From contig NZ_CP107880.1 in the NCBI RefSeq assembly GCF_036013745.1, forward strand, positions 5,518,001-5,582,000: a stretch of 64,000 nt of DNA, given 5' to 3'. Origin of the DNA: Streptomyces sp. NBC_00483 (GTDB taxonomy: Bacteria; Actinomycetota; Actinomycetes; Streptomycetales; Streptomycetaceae). The notes beneath the pieces are model-generated. The model was not told the DNA's origin and ran no database searches. It saw only the letters and a list, made by a program, of their open reading frames with translations. The first letter of the stretch is position 1, and the number at the start of each line of letters is the position of its first letter. Position numbers and translations under genes: made by a program. Of this stretch, positions 26,288 to 34,540 are shown one piece after another.

Positions 26288-26331
26288 GCTTGTGCAGCCT
26301 GTGCAGTCGCAGCTTGTGCAGCCTGTGCAGT
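26288..26331. repeat. 24-bp-spaced direct repeat
   Basis: GCTTGTGCAGCCTGTGCAGT occurs at 26288-26307 and again at 26312-26331, in the leader of the NDP-forming ligase gene. Confidence 0.75.
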
Positions 26332-26368
26332 GCCTCGAAGTCCTCCGAGGGTCAACTGGAAATCAATA

Positions 26369-26385
26369 ACTGACGCTCTGTCAGA
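26369..26385. promoter_or_regulatory. regulon operator 6
   Basis: ACTGACGCTCTGTCAGA, the nearer of two operators upstream of the NDP-forming ligase operon. Confidence 0.8.
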
Positions 26386-26392
26386 TTACTTA

Positions 26393-26409
26393 ACTGACGC
26401 TGTGTCAGG
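26393..26409. promoter_or_regulatory. regulon operator 7
   Basis: ACTGACGCTGTGTCAGG, centred 24 bp from operator 6. It is the only site pair with the same spacing as the direct repeat below it. Confidence 0.8.
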
Positions 26410-26501
26410 AACAGGGCTGCACGCAAAAAGCTGGGGCGGATGTTCTGAGGGGCGTACTCGTGCCGGTGTCCCGGCGGGTCCTGGTGCTCAGGAAGGGGGA
26501 C

Positions 26502-27674
26502 TCAGGACGGGAGTTGGGCGGCCACTGCCTTGCCGATGCGGCCGGCGTCCAGGGCCAGTTCGCGGAGCATGCCGGATATCGGGTTCGTGTAGCCGGTGAA
26601 GTGGAGGCCGGGAGGTGAGGGGGTGCGCCGGGAGGGGGTGCGGGGTCTTCCGGTGGCGGGGTCCAGGACGTCCAGGTGGCCCACCAGGTCCTGGAGGCCC
26701 TGCTGGTAGCCGGTGGCCGCGATCACCGTGTCCGGGGTGACGTGGGTGCCGTCGGAGAGGACCACCGCGTCCGCGTCGAAGGAGGTGACGGCGGCGACGG
26801 GTTCGACCTTCCCGGACCGCACGGCGTCGATGAAGCCGACGTCCTGCACCGGGATGGCGCCCTGGCGTGCCCGCGAGTAGAGGCCGGTGTCGGGGCGTTG
26901 CAGGCCCCGCGCCGACAGGTCGGGGACGCTCAGCTTGCCGAGTGGTACGGCGAGCCGGTCGACCAGGCCGACCGGCAGGCGCCGGCAGAGGATGCCGGTG
27001 CGCTGGGCGGCCCAGCCGAGCGTGGAGCGGCGCACGATGTGCGGCGCGGTGCGCACGGCGATGCGGACGCGCGCGGCGCCGCCCTCGATCAGGTCGACGG
27101 CGATCTCGGCGCCGGTGTTGCCCGCGCCGACGACGAGGACGTCCTGGCCGGTGAAGGGGTCCGGGTTGCGGTACTCGCCCGCGTGCAGCAGCTTCCCGGT
27201 GTACGTGGAGGCGCCGGGCCAGTCGGGCAGGTGCGGGGTGTGGTTGTAGCCGGTGGCGACGACCACGGCGGCCGAGGTCAGCTCGCGGCCACCGGTGGCC
27301 CGCAGCAGCCAGCCCGAATCGTCGGCGGCCCGCTCGATGCGGGTGACCTCGACGCCGGTGACGACTTCCAGGTCGTGGTGCTCGGCGTACTTCTCCAGAT
27401 AGCGCACGACGTCGTCGCGGGCGACCCAGCGGCCGAAGCGGCGCGGCATCGGGAGGCCCGGGAGGCCGGAGAGGCGGCGCGTGGTGTGCAGGTGGAGGCG
27501 GTCGTAATGGCCGCGCCAGGAGGTGCCGACGCGGTCGGACTTCTCGAGGACGACGGCCCGGACGCCGTGCGCCTCGAGGCCGACGGCCGCGGCGAGTCCG
27601 CCGGGGCCGCCCCCGATGACGTACACGGGCGGGCGTTCATGGCTGCGTGCCGGTGCGTGTGGGGAGTCGGCCAT
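26502..27674 (-). CDS. flavin-containing monooxygenase-like FAD/NAD(P) oxidoreductase
   Basis: 390 residues. FAD motif YVIGGGPGGLAAAVGLE near residue 17, NADPH motif VVGAGNTGAEIAVDLIEGG near 173, and the linking VVATGYNHTPHLPDW near 138. It belongs to the Trk-like/YUC-like group related to Baeyer-Villiger and N-oxidising enzymes; the FxGxxxHxxxW-type signature is replaced by YTGKLLHAGEY. It could insert oxygen into a ketone or amine. A TACGCT box (minus strand) 6 bp before ATG 27674 suggests a leaderless transcript. No 17-bp operator precedes it. Confidence 0.85.
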   Translation of the reverse strand: MADSPHAPARSHERPPVYVIGGGPGGLAAAVGLEAHGVRAVVLEKSDRVGTSWRGHYDRLHLHTTRRLSGLPGLPMPRRFGRWVARDDVVRYLEKYAEHHDLEVVTGVEVTRIERAADDSGWLLRATGGRELTSAAVVVATGYNHTPHLPDWPGASTYTGKLLHAGEYRNPDPFTGQDVLVVGAGNTGAEIAVDLIEGGAARVRIAVRTAPHIVRRSTLGWAAQRTGILCRRLPVGLVDRLAVPLGKLSVPDLSARGLQRPDTGLYSRARQGAIPVQDVGFIDAVRSGKVEPVAAVTSFDADAVVLSDGTHVTPDTVIAATGYQQGLQDLVGHLDVLDPATGRPRTPSRRTPSPPGLHFTGYTNPISGMLRELALDAGRIGKAVAAQLPS

Positions 27675-27680
27675 GTACGG

Positions 27681-27686
27681 AGCGTA
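27681..27686 (-). promoter_or_regulatory. -10 box of a leaderless transcript
   Basis: TACGCT on the minus strand, 6 bp before ATG 27674, with no ribosome binding site. Confidence 0.5.
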
Positions 27687-27832
27687 TTGCGGCGCCGGTT
27701 TGAGCGGGACCGGTCAAGACGGAAACCGGTTGCGAATTGATCACGGGCCGCGATCGGGGTCGCCCGGCCGTTGCTGCGTGCGGGGCCCTTGCGGAGGCGG
27801 TGCCGGATGGGTTGAACTGGCCTACCCGAGGA

Positions 27833-27849
27833 ACTGACGTACCGTCAGA
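27833..27849. promoter_or_regulatory. regulon operator 8
   Basis: ACTGACGTACCGTCAGA, a perfect palindrome apart from its centre. It sits 23 bp before the membrane-protein start and 5 bp before its ribosome binding site. Confidence 0.88.
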
Positions 27850-27872
27850 AAATGGAGGAGGGGCCGGACTTC

Positions 27873-28325
27873 ATGGACGCGATAGGGCTCAGCGGCGCCG
27901 AGTGGCTCGCCGTGCTGCGCATCGGGCTCGGCCTGTGGTGGCTGGAGAGCTGGCGGCACAAGGACAAGAAGGGCTGGTTCGAGCGCGGGACGGGGATCGC
28001 CTGGGCCGCGGATGTGGCCGGCAAGCACAAGTGGAACGCGGTGCGCAGCGGCTTCGAGGTCGTAGTGAAACCGCGGCCGAAGACGATGGCGTACGTCGTG
28101 GTGTATGCCGAACTCGCCCTGGGGGTCGGCCTGATCCTCGGGTTCCTGACGCCGATCGCGCTGGTCGGCGGGCTGCTGTTGAATCTGTTGTATTTCACGC
28201 TCATGATCCATGACTGGGCCGAGCAGGGGCAGAACGCGATGATGGGCCTGATCTCGCTCGTCGCGCTGTTCGCCATGTCCTGGCAGTCCTGGTCCCTCGA
28301 CCACGCGATCGGACTGTTCTCGTGA
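27873..28325 (+). CDS. DoxX-like small membrane protein
   Basis: About 150 residues from ATG 27873, chosen because GGAGGAGGGG lies 10 bp upstream; ATG 27852 would place that site inside the gene. Four hydrophobic segments are predicted: near residues 8-25, 70-90, 92-112 and 118-142. A conserved W-L-E-S-W-R-H-K-D-K-K-G-W-F stretch follows the first. The pattern fits the DoxX/quinol oxidase-subunit-like family. Role unknown; it may support a membrane redox step or substrate entry. First gene of a two-gene operon with the DUF35 protein, under operator 8. Confidence 0.75.
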   Translation: MDAIGLSGAEWLAVLRIGLGLWWLESWRHKDKKGWFERGTGIAWAADVAGKHKWNAVRSGFEVVVKPRPKTMAYVVVYAELALGVGLILGFLTPIALVGGLLLNLLYFTLMIHDWAEQGQNAMMGLISLVALFAMSWQSWSLDHAIGLFS

Positions 28326-28759
28326 GTGCTGACACCGCCGGTGCCGCTGGGGCCGACGTACGTTTCGATGTTCCCGAGCCCGATGCCTTCACGCAGCCCT
28401 ACTGGGACGCGGCCGCCGGGGGGCGGCTGCTGCTCAGGCACTGCGGGAGCTGCGGGCGTGACCATCACTATCCGCGCGAGTTCTGTCCGTTCTGCTGGAG
28501 CGAGGACGGGCGGTGGGCGGACGCGAGCGGCCGGGCCACGCTCTACACGTGGTCCGTCGTGCACCGCAACGATCTGCCGCCCTTCGGGGGCCGCACCCCG
28601 TACACCGCCGCCGTCGTCGACCTCGCCGAGGGGCCGCGGATGATGACGGAGATCGTGGACTGCGCGGAGGCCGACCTGCGGATGGGGATGGACCTGACGG
28701 TCGACTTCCGGGAGGGCGGGGAGGGCTTCGCGGTACCGGTGTTCAGGCCTGCGGTGTAG
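28322..28759 (+). CDS. DUF35 zinc-ribbon/OB-fold protein
   Basis: 145 residues from GTG 28322, overlapping the previous stop by 4 bp. Residues about 20-75 form a zinc ribbon with CGSCGRDHHYPREFCPFC (two CxxC pairs), and residues about 76-145 an OB fold (LYTWSVVHRNDLPPFGG, PYTAAVVDLAEGPRM). In the steroid pathway such domains (the ChsH2 C-terminal domain) bind Ltp2-like lipid-transfer proteins and activate their retro-aldolase activity. A lipid-transfer protein is encoded at 30687-31856, so a complex is inferred. Confidence 0.88.
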   Translation: MSADTAGAAGADVRFDVPEPDAFTQPYWDAAAGGRLLLRHCGSCGRDHHYPREFCPFCWSEDGRWADASGRATLYTWSVVHRNDLPPFGGRTPYTAAVVDLAEGPRMMTEIVDCAEADLRMGMDLTVDFREGGEGFAVPVFRPAV

Positions 28760-28862
28760 CCGGGCGGGGCTGTGGTGGCGCGTGCCGTGACCGCGTGGTC
28801 GTGCGGTGGCCTGCGTCGTAATCCGGTGGCTGTGCGGATGCGGGCGTGGCCATCATGGCCGG

Positions 28863-29765
28863 ATGACGACCTCACGGGCACGCACCGGCGAGTGGCTGCT
28901 GACGTCGGCCCTCGATGAATTCGACGAACAGGCAGGGGAGTTGCTGGCCTCCGACCCGGCCCTGCACACGGTGGCGCTCAGCGTCACCGCGCGCATGCGG
29001 GCGTCCGGCTGGGCGCGTGACGGCGCGCGCTTCGGGGTGTGGACGGGTCCCGGCGGCAAGGCGGACGGCTACTTCTTCTGGACGCCGCCGTACTTCCTGT
29101 ACGTGGCGCTGCCCGGCGAGGACGCGGGCCGCGAGGATGCGGGCCGCAAGGAAGCGGCGGGCGCCCTGGTCGACGCCGTCGCCGAACTCCCGCTCGACGG
29201 TGCGAACGGCGCGCTGGAGTCGACCGCCGCCCTCGCCGGGGCCTGGCGCGAACGGCATCCCGGCGCGCGGGCCGAGCGCGTGATGCGGCAGCGGCTGTTC
29301 CGGCTCGGCGAGCTCACGCCACCGAAGAGCCTGCCCGAGGGCGGGGCGCGGATCGCGGGCGGGACCGACCGGGACCTCCTCGTGGACTGGCACATGGCCT
29401 TCGAGACGGAGGCGCACCCGCGCGACGCCGCGTCGCGGGAGCAGGCCGAGGCCTGGGCCGACGAGCGCATCGCCTACGGCGGCGTCACCCTCTGGGAGGA
29501 CGGCGGCGATCCTGTCTCGATGGCGGGCCTCACCCTCGGATCGCTGGGCACCGTCCGGGTCGCCCCCGTCTACACGCCGCCCGCGCTGCGCGGCCGGGGG
29601 TACGCGGCCGCCGTCACAGCCGAGGTCAGCCGGGCCGCGCGGGCCGAGGGCGCCGAAGAGGTACTGCTCTTCACGGACATCTCCAACCCGACGAGCAACG
29701 CCCTCTACCAACGCCTCGGCTACCGGCCGGTCCGGGAGTTCGCGGTGTGGGAGTTCAGGCGCTGA
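28863..29765 (+). CDS. GNAT family N-acetyltransferase
   Basis: About 300 residues from ATG 28863. The C-terminal GNAT domain has the acetyl-CoA loop in PPALRGRGYAAAVTAEVSRA near residue 240 and the later FTDISNPTSNALYQRLGYR. The first 140 residues form a less conserved N-terminal half, as in two-domain actinobacterial GNATs. The acceptor substrate is unknown. It has no operator of the island type and is followed by a repeat-rich gap, so it is probably not part of the pathway. Confidence 0.85.
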   Translation: MTTSRARTGEWLLTSALDEFDEQAGELLASDPALHTVALSVTARMRASGWARDGARFGVWTGPGGKADGYFFWTPPYFLYVALPGEDAGREDAGRKEAAGALVDAVAELPLDGANGALESTAALAGAWRERHPGARAERVMRQRLFRLGELTPPKSLPEGGARIAGGTDRDLLVDWHMAFETEAHPRDAASREQAEAWADERIAYGGVTLWEDGGDPVSMAGLTLGSLGTVRVAPVYTPPALRGRGYAAAVTAEVSRAARAEGAEEVLLFTDISNPTSNALYQRLGYRPVREFAVWEFRR

Positions 29766-29785
29766 GGGGCGCGGCCGGGGAGGCG

Positions 29786-29936
29786 CGGGGTACGGCCGAC
29801 GCGCTGACGGGCACGGCCGGGCGAGCCGACGTGCCCGGCCGACGAGCTAAGGGGCACGGCCGGCGGGCCGAGGTGCACGGCCGAGAGGAGCCGCGGGGTA
29901 CGGCCGACGCCCTGACGGACCCGGTCGGCCCGACCC
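29786..29936. repeat. imperfect GC-rich repeats
   Basis: Several degenerate copies of a unit like GCGGGGTACGGCCGACGC (for example near 29786 and 29892) with intervening GGGCACGGCCGG units. They fill the gap between the convergent GNAT and PNPOx genes. Confidence 0.6.
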
Positions 29937-29937
29937 C

Positions 29938-30609
29938 TCACGGCCACAGCAGCTCCTTGGTCCAGCCCTCCGCCGTGCGCAGGTACCTGAGGCGTACGTG
30001 GCGGCGGCGGGCGTCGCCCTGGAAGAACTCGACTTCGTCCGGGGCCAGCTCGTAGACCGTCCAGGAGGGGGCGGCGGCGTCCGGTTCGCGCTGCGCGCGT
30101 TCCCACGCTGCGTCCGAGGCGCGCTCCAACTCCTCGTAGGAGCCGAGCGGTTCGCTCTGGTGGCCGACGAGGGCCGAGGCGAGCGCGCCGGTCGAGCGGG
30201 CGTGCAGATCGGCGTGGGCGGTCTCGGGTGGCGCCGTGCGGACGGGGCCGCGGACCCGGATCTGGCGGCCCTGCGCCGGCCAGTAGAAGCCGAGCGCCGC
30301 GTACGGGTGCGCGGCGAGCTGGCGGCCCTTCGCGCTGCCCGCGTGCGAGGCGAAGTGCCAGCCGTGCGCCTCGTCCGCGCCGTGCAGCATCACCGTACGG
30401 ACATCGGCGCGGCCCTCGGTGTCCGTTGTCGCGAGCGAGGGGGTGTGCGGCTCGGGCTGGCCCGCCGCCACGGCCGCGGCGAACCACTCCGTGAACAGGG
30501 CGAGGGGTGCGGCGGGCGCGTCCCGCGGGTCGAAGGCGGGCAGCTCGGTGTCCCATACGCGCAGGGAGCGCAGCAGGGCGTCGAGATCGGGTGCGGGTTC
30601 CGGTTCCAT
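29938..30609 (-). CDS. pyridoxine 5'-phosphate oxidase-like flavoprotein
   Basis: About 223 residues from ATG 30609, which has a GGGGA ribosome binding site; ATG 30627 is an alternative. Split-barrel FMN fold of the PdxH family: RADVRTVMLHGADEAHGWHFAS near residue 65, KGRQLAAHPYAALGFYWPAQGRQIRVRG near 95 onward, and the C-terminal RLRYLRTAEGWTKELLWP close to the PdxH tail. It probably oxidises PNP or PMP to pyridoxal phosphate, or is an FMN oxidoreductase of that family. The N-terminus differs from classical PdxH, so a paralogue is possible. Confidence 0.8.
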   Translation of the reverse strand: MEPEPAPDLDALLRSLRVWDTELPAFDPRDAPAAPLALFTEWFAAAVAAGQPEPHTPSLATTDTEGRADVRTVMLHGADEAHGWHFASHAGSAKGRQLAAHPYAALGFYWPAQGRQIRVRGPVRTAPPETAHADLHARSTGALASALVGHQSEPLGSYEELERASDAAWERAQREPDAAAPSWTVYELAPDEVEFFQGDARRRHVRLRYLRTAEGWTKELLWP

Positions 30610-30686
30610 GGTCCCCGATCGTTCCATGGACCGGTTCTCGCGTGCCGGTGGCTCGGGTCGGCGCCCTTCCCGCGGGTCATCCCCTC

Positions 30687-31856
30687 TCAATCCCGCCCCA
30701 ACACCACCGTCCCCGCCGAGCAGAACCAGCCGCCCGTCCCCGACGCCACGGCCAGCTGCGGCAGCGAACCGTCCGTCCGCCGCACCTGATGGCCGCCCGC
30801 CTCGCCGCGCAGTTGGCGTGCCGCCTCCACCAGGAGGAAGAGGCCGCGCATGCCGGGGTGCTGGGCGGAGAGGCCGCCGCCGTCCGTGTTCGTCGGGAGT
30901 TCGCCGTCGTGCAGGAGGCGGCCCTTCTCGACGAACGCGCCTCCCTCTCCCTTGGCGCAGAAGCCGAGGTCCTCCAGGGTCACGAGCGTCATGTACGTGA
31001 AGGCGTCGTAGATCTCCGCGATGTCGATCTCGGCCGGGGTCACCCCGGCCCGCTCGAAGGCCAGGCGGCCGCTGACCGCCGCCGGCGAGACCGTGAAGTC
31101 GTCCCACTCGGACATGGTGGTGTGCGAGACGTGCTCGCCCGAACCCAGCACCCACACCGGCGGTTTCGCGCAGTCGCGCACCAGGTCCTCGGCCACCAGC
31201 AGCACCGCCGCGCCGCCGTCCGAGCGGATGCAGCAGTGCAGTTTGGTGAACGGGTCGGCGATCATCGGCCCGTCGAGCACCTCGTCGACCGTGATCGGGT
31301 CGCGGAACATGGCGCCCGGATTGCGGGACGCGTTCGCGCGGGCCTGGACCGCGACCTGGGCGAGCTGATCGAGGGTCGTGCCGTACTCGTGCATGTGGCG
31401 GCGGGCCGCCATCGCGTACTTGGCGATGAGTGAGTGGCCGTACGGGACCTCGAATTGCAATGGGCCGCGCGCACCGAACGACAGGTTCGAGGTGCGGCGC
31501 TTCGCCTTGATGTCGGCGCGGGCCGTGGAGCCGTAGACGAGGAGGACGGCGCGTGCGTGGCCCGCCCGGATCGCGTCGGCCGCGTGCGCCGCCATGACCT
31601 CCCAGGTGGAGCCGCCGACCGAAGTGGAGTCGACCCAGCGGGGTTTGAGCCCCAGGTACTCGGCGACCTCGACCGGTGCGAGGGTGCCGAGGCCCGCGCT
31701 CGCGAAGCCGTCGACGACGTCGGGGGTGAGCCCCGCGTCGGCGAGCGCCCGGCGGGCGGCCTGGGCGTGCAGGGCGTAGGGAGTGGCTTCGTCGACGCGG
31801 CCGCAGTCGGAGAGGGCTATGCCCGTGATGGCGACCTTGCTTCCGGTCTCAGTCAT
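30687..31856 (-). CDS. lipid-transfer protein / Ltp2-like thiolase-fold enzyme
   Basis: 389 residues. Thiolase fold of the SCP-x/Ltp group: SDCGRVDEATPYALHAQAAR at the start, DGFASAGLGTL, EIYDAFTYMTLVTLEDLGF near residue 281 and the Gly-rich TNTDGGGLSAQHPGMRG near 323. Where thiolases have their nucleophilic Cys the loop reads DSTSVGGSTWEVM, without Cys, as in retro-aldolases of the Ltp2 kind, and the Tyr in EIYDAFT is kept. It is inferred to cleave a tertiary 3-hydroxyacyl-CoA together with the DUF35 protein. The -10-like box and operator 9 overlap just before ATG 31856, and it may be leaderless. Confidence 0.85.
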   Translation of the reverse strand: MTETGSKVAITGIALSDCGRVDEATPYALHAQAARRALADAGLTPDVVDGFASAGLGTLAPVEVAEYLGLKPRWVDSTSVGGSTWEVMAAHAADAIRAGHARAVLLVYGSTARADIKAKRRTSNLSFGARGPLQFEVPYGHSLIAKYAMAARRHMHEYGTTLDQLAQVAVQARANASRNPGAMFRDPITVDEVLDGPMIADPFTKLHCCIRSDGGAAVLLVAEDLVRDCAKPPVWVLGSGEHVSHTTMSEWDDFTVSPAAVSGRLAFERAGVTPAEIDIAEIYDAFTYMTLVTLEDLGFCAKGEGGAFVEKGRLLHDGELPTNTDGGGLSAQHPGMRGLFLLVEAARQLRGEAGGHQVRRTDGSLPQLAVASGTGGWFCSAGTVVLGRD

Positions 31857-31859
31857 GAA

Positions 31860-31876
31860 TCTGACGGTACATCAGA
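31860..31876. promoter_or_regulatory. regulon operator 9 over the -10 box
   Basis: TCTGACGGTACATCAGA. On the minus strand it contains TACCGT (31864-31869), 7 bp before ATG 31856, so a bound repressor would block RNA polymerase directly. Confidence 0.85.
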
Positions 31877-31946
31877 TACGGGGTGCGGAGCAGTTGGGTG
31901 TGGAGGAGTGCGCGTAGCTCTGGGCATCCGGCGGTCGGCGTCCTAA

Positions 31947-31963
31947 CATGACGCCCCGTCAGA
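31947..31963. promoter_or_regulatory. regulon operator 10
   Basis: CATGACGCCCCGTCAGA, overlapping a TAACAT -10-like box (31944-31949) and ending 11 bp before ATG 31975. Confidence 0.8.
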
Positions 31964-31974
31964 AAGGGGCCCAC

Positions 31975-33174
31975 ATGGACGCCAGGTTCACCGAGGAACA
32001 GCAAGAGATCCGCCGTACCCTGCGCGAACTCGCCACCAAGCGCTGCACCCCGGACGACGTCAAGGCCGCCACCCGCACCCCCGCCGGCCATGACCTCGCT
32101 CTGTGGGGCACCCTCAGCGCGGAGCTCGGGCTACCGGGGCTCGCGCTGCCGGAGGAGTGCGGGGGTGTGGGCGGATCCATCGTGGAACTCGCGCTCGCGG
32201 CGGAGGAGTTGGGGCGCGTTCTCGCTCCCACGCCGCTGCTCGCAGGCAGCGGGCTCGCCGCCCCGCTCGTCTCCGCCCTCGGTACGGAGGCCCAGCGCTC
32301 CGCGCTGCTGCCGAAGATCGCCGAAGGCACCCTGACCGCCACGCTCGCCGTGCCCGGCACGGGCCTCGCCACCGCCCTCGGGCTCGTCGCCGACAACGCT
32401 GGGGACTGGGCGGGCGGCGGCCGGGCCGGCGGCGTGCAGGCCGCCCGGCAGGAGAACGGATGGCGCCTCTACGGGCAGGCCGAGCAGGTGCTCGACGGCC
32501 ACAGCGCCGGGCTGCTGCTCGTCGCCGCGCACACCGGAGGCTTCGCCCGCTCCCGCACGCTCCTGTTCCTCGTACGCGAGGACGCCCCCGGGCTCGTACG
32601 CGTACGCCAGACGGCCATGGACGAGACGCGGCCGCAGGCGCGCATCGAACTTCGCAACGTCGAGGCCGAGTTGCTCGGCGAGGAGGACGGTGATGTGACC
32701 GGGGCGCTCGCCGCCGTCGGGGACACCGCCGCCACCCTGCTCGCCGCCGAGGCCGTGGGCGCCGCGGACCGGGCGCTGGAGCGGACCGTCGAGTACGTCA
32801 AGGAGCGGGAACAGTTCGGCAGGCCCGTCGGCTCCTTCCAGGCCGTGAAGCACCGGCTCGCCGATGTGTACGTACAGGTCCAGGCCGCGCGCTCGGCCGC
32901 GTACTACGCGGCATGGGCTGCGAGTACCGCCGACGAGGCACGGGTCGGCGGCCTCGCGCTCGCCCAGGCGCTCGAGGCGCTGCGGACCGGGGCGGGGGAG
33001 GCGGTGCAGCTGCACGGCGGCATCGGGTTCACCTGGGAGCACGACGCGCATCTGTACCTGAAGCGGGCCGCCGGCGACGAGCTGCTGTTCGGGCCCGTGC
33101 ACCTGCTGCGCGACCGTGCCGCGCAGGCCGCCGAGCTGTTCGCACCGGGTCCCGGTCTGGAGGTGGCGGTCTGA
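31975..33174 (+). CDS. acyl-CoA dehydrogenase
   Basis: 399 residues from ATG 31975, behind AAAGGGG; the earlier ATG at 31948 lies inside the operator. Acyl-CoA dehydrogenase fold: FTEEQQEIRRTLRELATK at the start, GLALPEECGGVGGS near 56, then EREQFGRPVGSFQAVKHRLAD and QLHGGIGFTWEHDAHLYLKR near the end. The FAD/substrate loop typical of large subunits (EPDAGSD) is missing and reads VPGTGLATAL, so it looks like the beta-type subunit of a heteromeric enzyme. Its closest relative in the window is the short subunit at 13774. Confidence 0.88.
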   Translation: MDARFTEEQQEIRRTLRELATKRCTPDDVKAATRTPAGHDLALWGTLSAELGLPGLALPEECGGVGGSIVELALAAEELGRVLAPTPLLAGSGLAAPLVSALGTEAQRSALLPKIAEGTLTATLAVPGTGLATALGLVADNAGDWAGGGRAGGVQAARQENGWRLYGQAEQVLDGHSAGLLLVAAHTGGFARSRTLLFLVREDAPGLVRVRQTAMDETRPQARIELRNVEAELLGEEDGDVTGALAAVGDTAATLLAAEAVGAADRALERTVEYVKEREQFGRPVGSFQAVKHRLADVYVQVQAARSAAYYAAWAASTADEARVGGLALAQALEALRTGAGEAVQLHGGIGFTWEHDAHLYLKRAAGDELLFGPVHLLRDRAAQAAELFAPGPGLEVAV

Positions 33175-33650
33175 TGGCGCCGCCGGGCATCAAGCTGGTG
33201 CAGAAGGTGTCGTCGACGCGGACGTTCGGCCGCCTCGCGCCGCACGTCATCCCCGCTCTCGACCGCACCGTGCACCGGCTCACACGCGGAAAGGTGCTGC
33301 TCAGCGCGCAGATGCTGCCGGGCGTGATCCTCAGCGTGCGGGGCGCGAAGAGCGGGATCGAGCGGCGTACTCCACTCGCGTGCATGCCCGAGGAGGAGCG
33401 GGGGACCTGGCTGCTGATCGGGTCGAACTTCGGGCGGCCCGGTCATCCCGCCTGGACCGCGAACCTGCTCGCGCATCCGGACGCCGAGATCAACTGGCGC
33501 GGGGCGGACGTCCCGGTGACGGCCCGGCTCCTGGACGGCCGCGAGCGGGAGGAGGCATGGGCGGCGGCGCTGAAGTTCTGGCCGCCCTACGCCGCGTACC
33601 AGCGGCGGGTGGAGCGGGAGATCCGGCTGTTCCGCCTGGAACGCCGCTGA
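33174..33650 (+). CDS. nitroreductase/deazaflavin (F420)-dependent family protein
   Basis: 158 residues from ATG 33174, overlapping the dehydrogenase stop by 1 bp (TGATG), so translation is coupled. It matches the Ddn-like split-barrel family: LLSAQMLPGVILSVRGAKSG, then RRTPLACMPEEERGTWLLIG and SNFGRPGHPAWTANLLAHPD. Members bind F420 or FMN and act as hydride-transfer enzymes, some on quinones or enones. It may reduce an unsaturated pathway intermediate. It shares operator 10 with the dehydrogenase. Confidence 0.85.
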   Translation: MAPPGIKLVQKVSSTRTFGRLAPHVIPALDRTVHRLTRGKVLLSAQMLPGVILSVRGAKSGIERRTPLACMPEEERGTWLLIGSNFGRPGHPAWTANLLAHPDAEINWRGADVPVTARLLDGREREEAWAAALKFWPPYAAYQRRVEREIRLFRLERR

Positions 33651-33671
33651 GCGGCCGGCCGCGAACTGCAA

Positions 33672-33709
33672 CAGCGGCGGCTCACGTTGCACCACGCGAA
33701 CCGCCGCTG
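33672..33709. terminator. bidirectional hairpin terminator
   Basis: 9-bp stem CAGCGGCGG (33672-33680) with CCGCCGCTG (33701-33709) between the converging deazaflavin-enzyme and TetR genes. Confidence 0.65.
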
Positions 33710-33729
33710 CACGACAGGACCAGGAAGAG

Positions 33730-34377
33730 TTACTTGGCGGGCTTCTTTCCGGTCACGCCCAGGTGCACCAACATCGCAAGGTTCGGCTTGAGTTCGGCCT
33801 GCTTCACACCCCAGGACTGGAAGCCCTTCTGGTGCGAGGCGACCGCGGCGAGCATGGCGACCAGTGAACCGGCGACCGCGGCCGGGCTCACGTCCTTGTC
33901 GACCTTGCCCTTGTCCTGAAGATCCTTGACGGCGTCCGCGAGGGAGTTGTTCACCGAGTTCAGGATCTTCATGCGGAGCTTGTAGAAGCGCTTGTCACCC
34001 TCGGCCGCGCCGAGGTCGACGACCCGCAGGATCGCGTCGTTCTTGCGCCAGAACTCCAGGAACCCGTCAACGAGTTCCTGCGCCGTGGCCCAGCCGGCCT
34101 TGCCGACCCAGGAGCGGTCCGCGACCAGTTCGGTCAACCCCGCACCCACGGTGGCCATTTGCTCGGCGATCTCCAGGACGGCGCCCTCGACGTCCGGGAA
34201 ATACTGGTAGAAGGTCGCGGGCGAAGTGCCCGCCTTTCGCGCGACATCAATGACTTTGACGTCCCGGTAGGGCGAGGAGCTGAGCATCTCGCCGAGGCAG
34301 TCGAGCAGCTTCTGACGTGTTGCCTGACCGCGTCGGCCGGCCACGCGGCCGTCGACGGTCCGTACTTGTCCTGTCAT
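33730..34377 (-). CDS. TetR family regulator, candidate repressor of the island
   Basis: 215 residues. HTH at about 20-65 (RGQATRQKLLDCLGEML, then VIDVARKAGTSPATFYQYF). The C-terminal ligand-binding half is helical, with a conserved FWRKNDAILRVVDLGAAEGDKRFYKLR segment near 110. It is the only TetR gene inside the island, and TetR proteins bind 15-20-bp palindromes like the operators found here, so it is the best candidate for their repressor; the ligand is likely an acyl-CoA. Its own start overlaps only a half-site (CGTCAGC at 34380), so autoregulation is uncertain. It is highly conserved in Streptomyces as far as I recall. Confidence 0.85.
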   Translation of the reverse strand: MTGQVRTVDGRVAGRRGQATRQKLLDCLGEMLSSSPYRDVKVIDVARKAGTSPATFYQYFPDVEGAVLEIAEQMATVGAGLTELVADRSWVGKAGWATAQELVDGFLEFWRKNDAILRVVDLGAAEGDKRFYKLRMKILNSVNNSLADAVKDLQDKGKVDKDVSPAAVAGSLVAMLAAVASHQKGFQSWGVKQAELKPNLAMLVHLGVTGKKPAK

Positions 34378-34527
34378 GCCGTCAGCTTACCGAGGGGTGA
34401 TCGGAGCGCGATCTGGCCGACTGCAAATGGGGTTGGCCGTCATGACCTCCGGTCAAATGACGCGCCGTGAGCGACTGGAATTGGCCAAACGTTCGAATTT
34501 CAATCACGGCGGCCCGTTCGGCCTGGT

Positions 34528-34533
34528 TAGCGT
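34528..34533 (+). promoter_or_regulatory. -10 box of a leaderless transcript
   Basis: TAGCGT, 7 bp before ATG 34541, with no ribosome binding site. Confidence 0.6.
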
Positions 34534-34540
34534 GACGCCC

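Noticed and set aside
29938..31155. Long minus-strand reading frame extending the PNPOx gene to 405 residues
   Set aside because: Its first 180 codons lie opposite or inside the lipid-transfer gene in another frame; the good start and ribosome binding site are at 30609.
34370..34386. Operator-like sequence over the TetR start codon
   Set aside because: Only the CGTCAGC half fits; autoregulation cannot be claimed.
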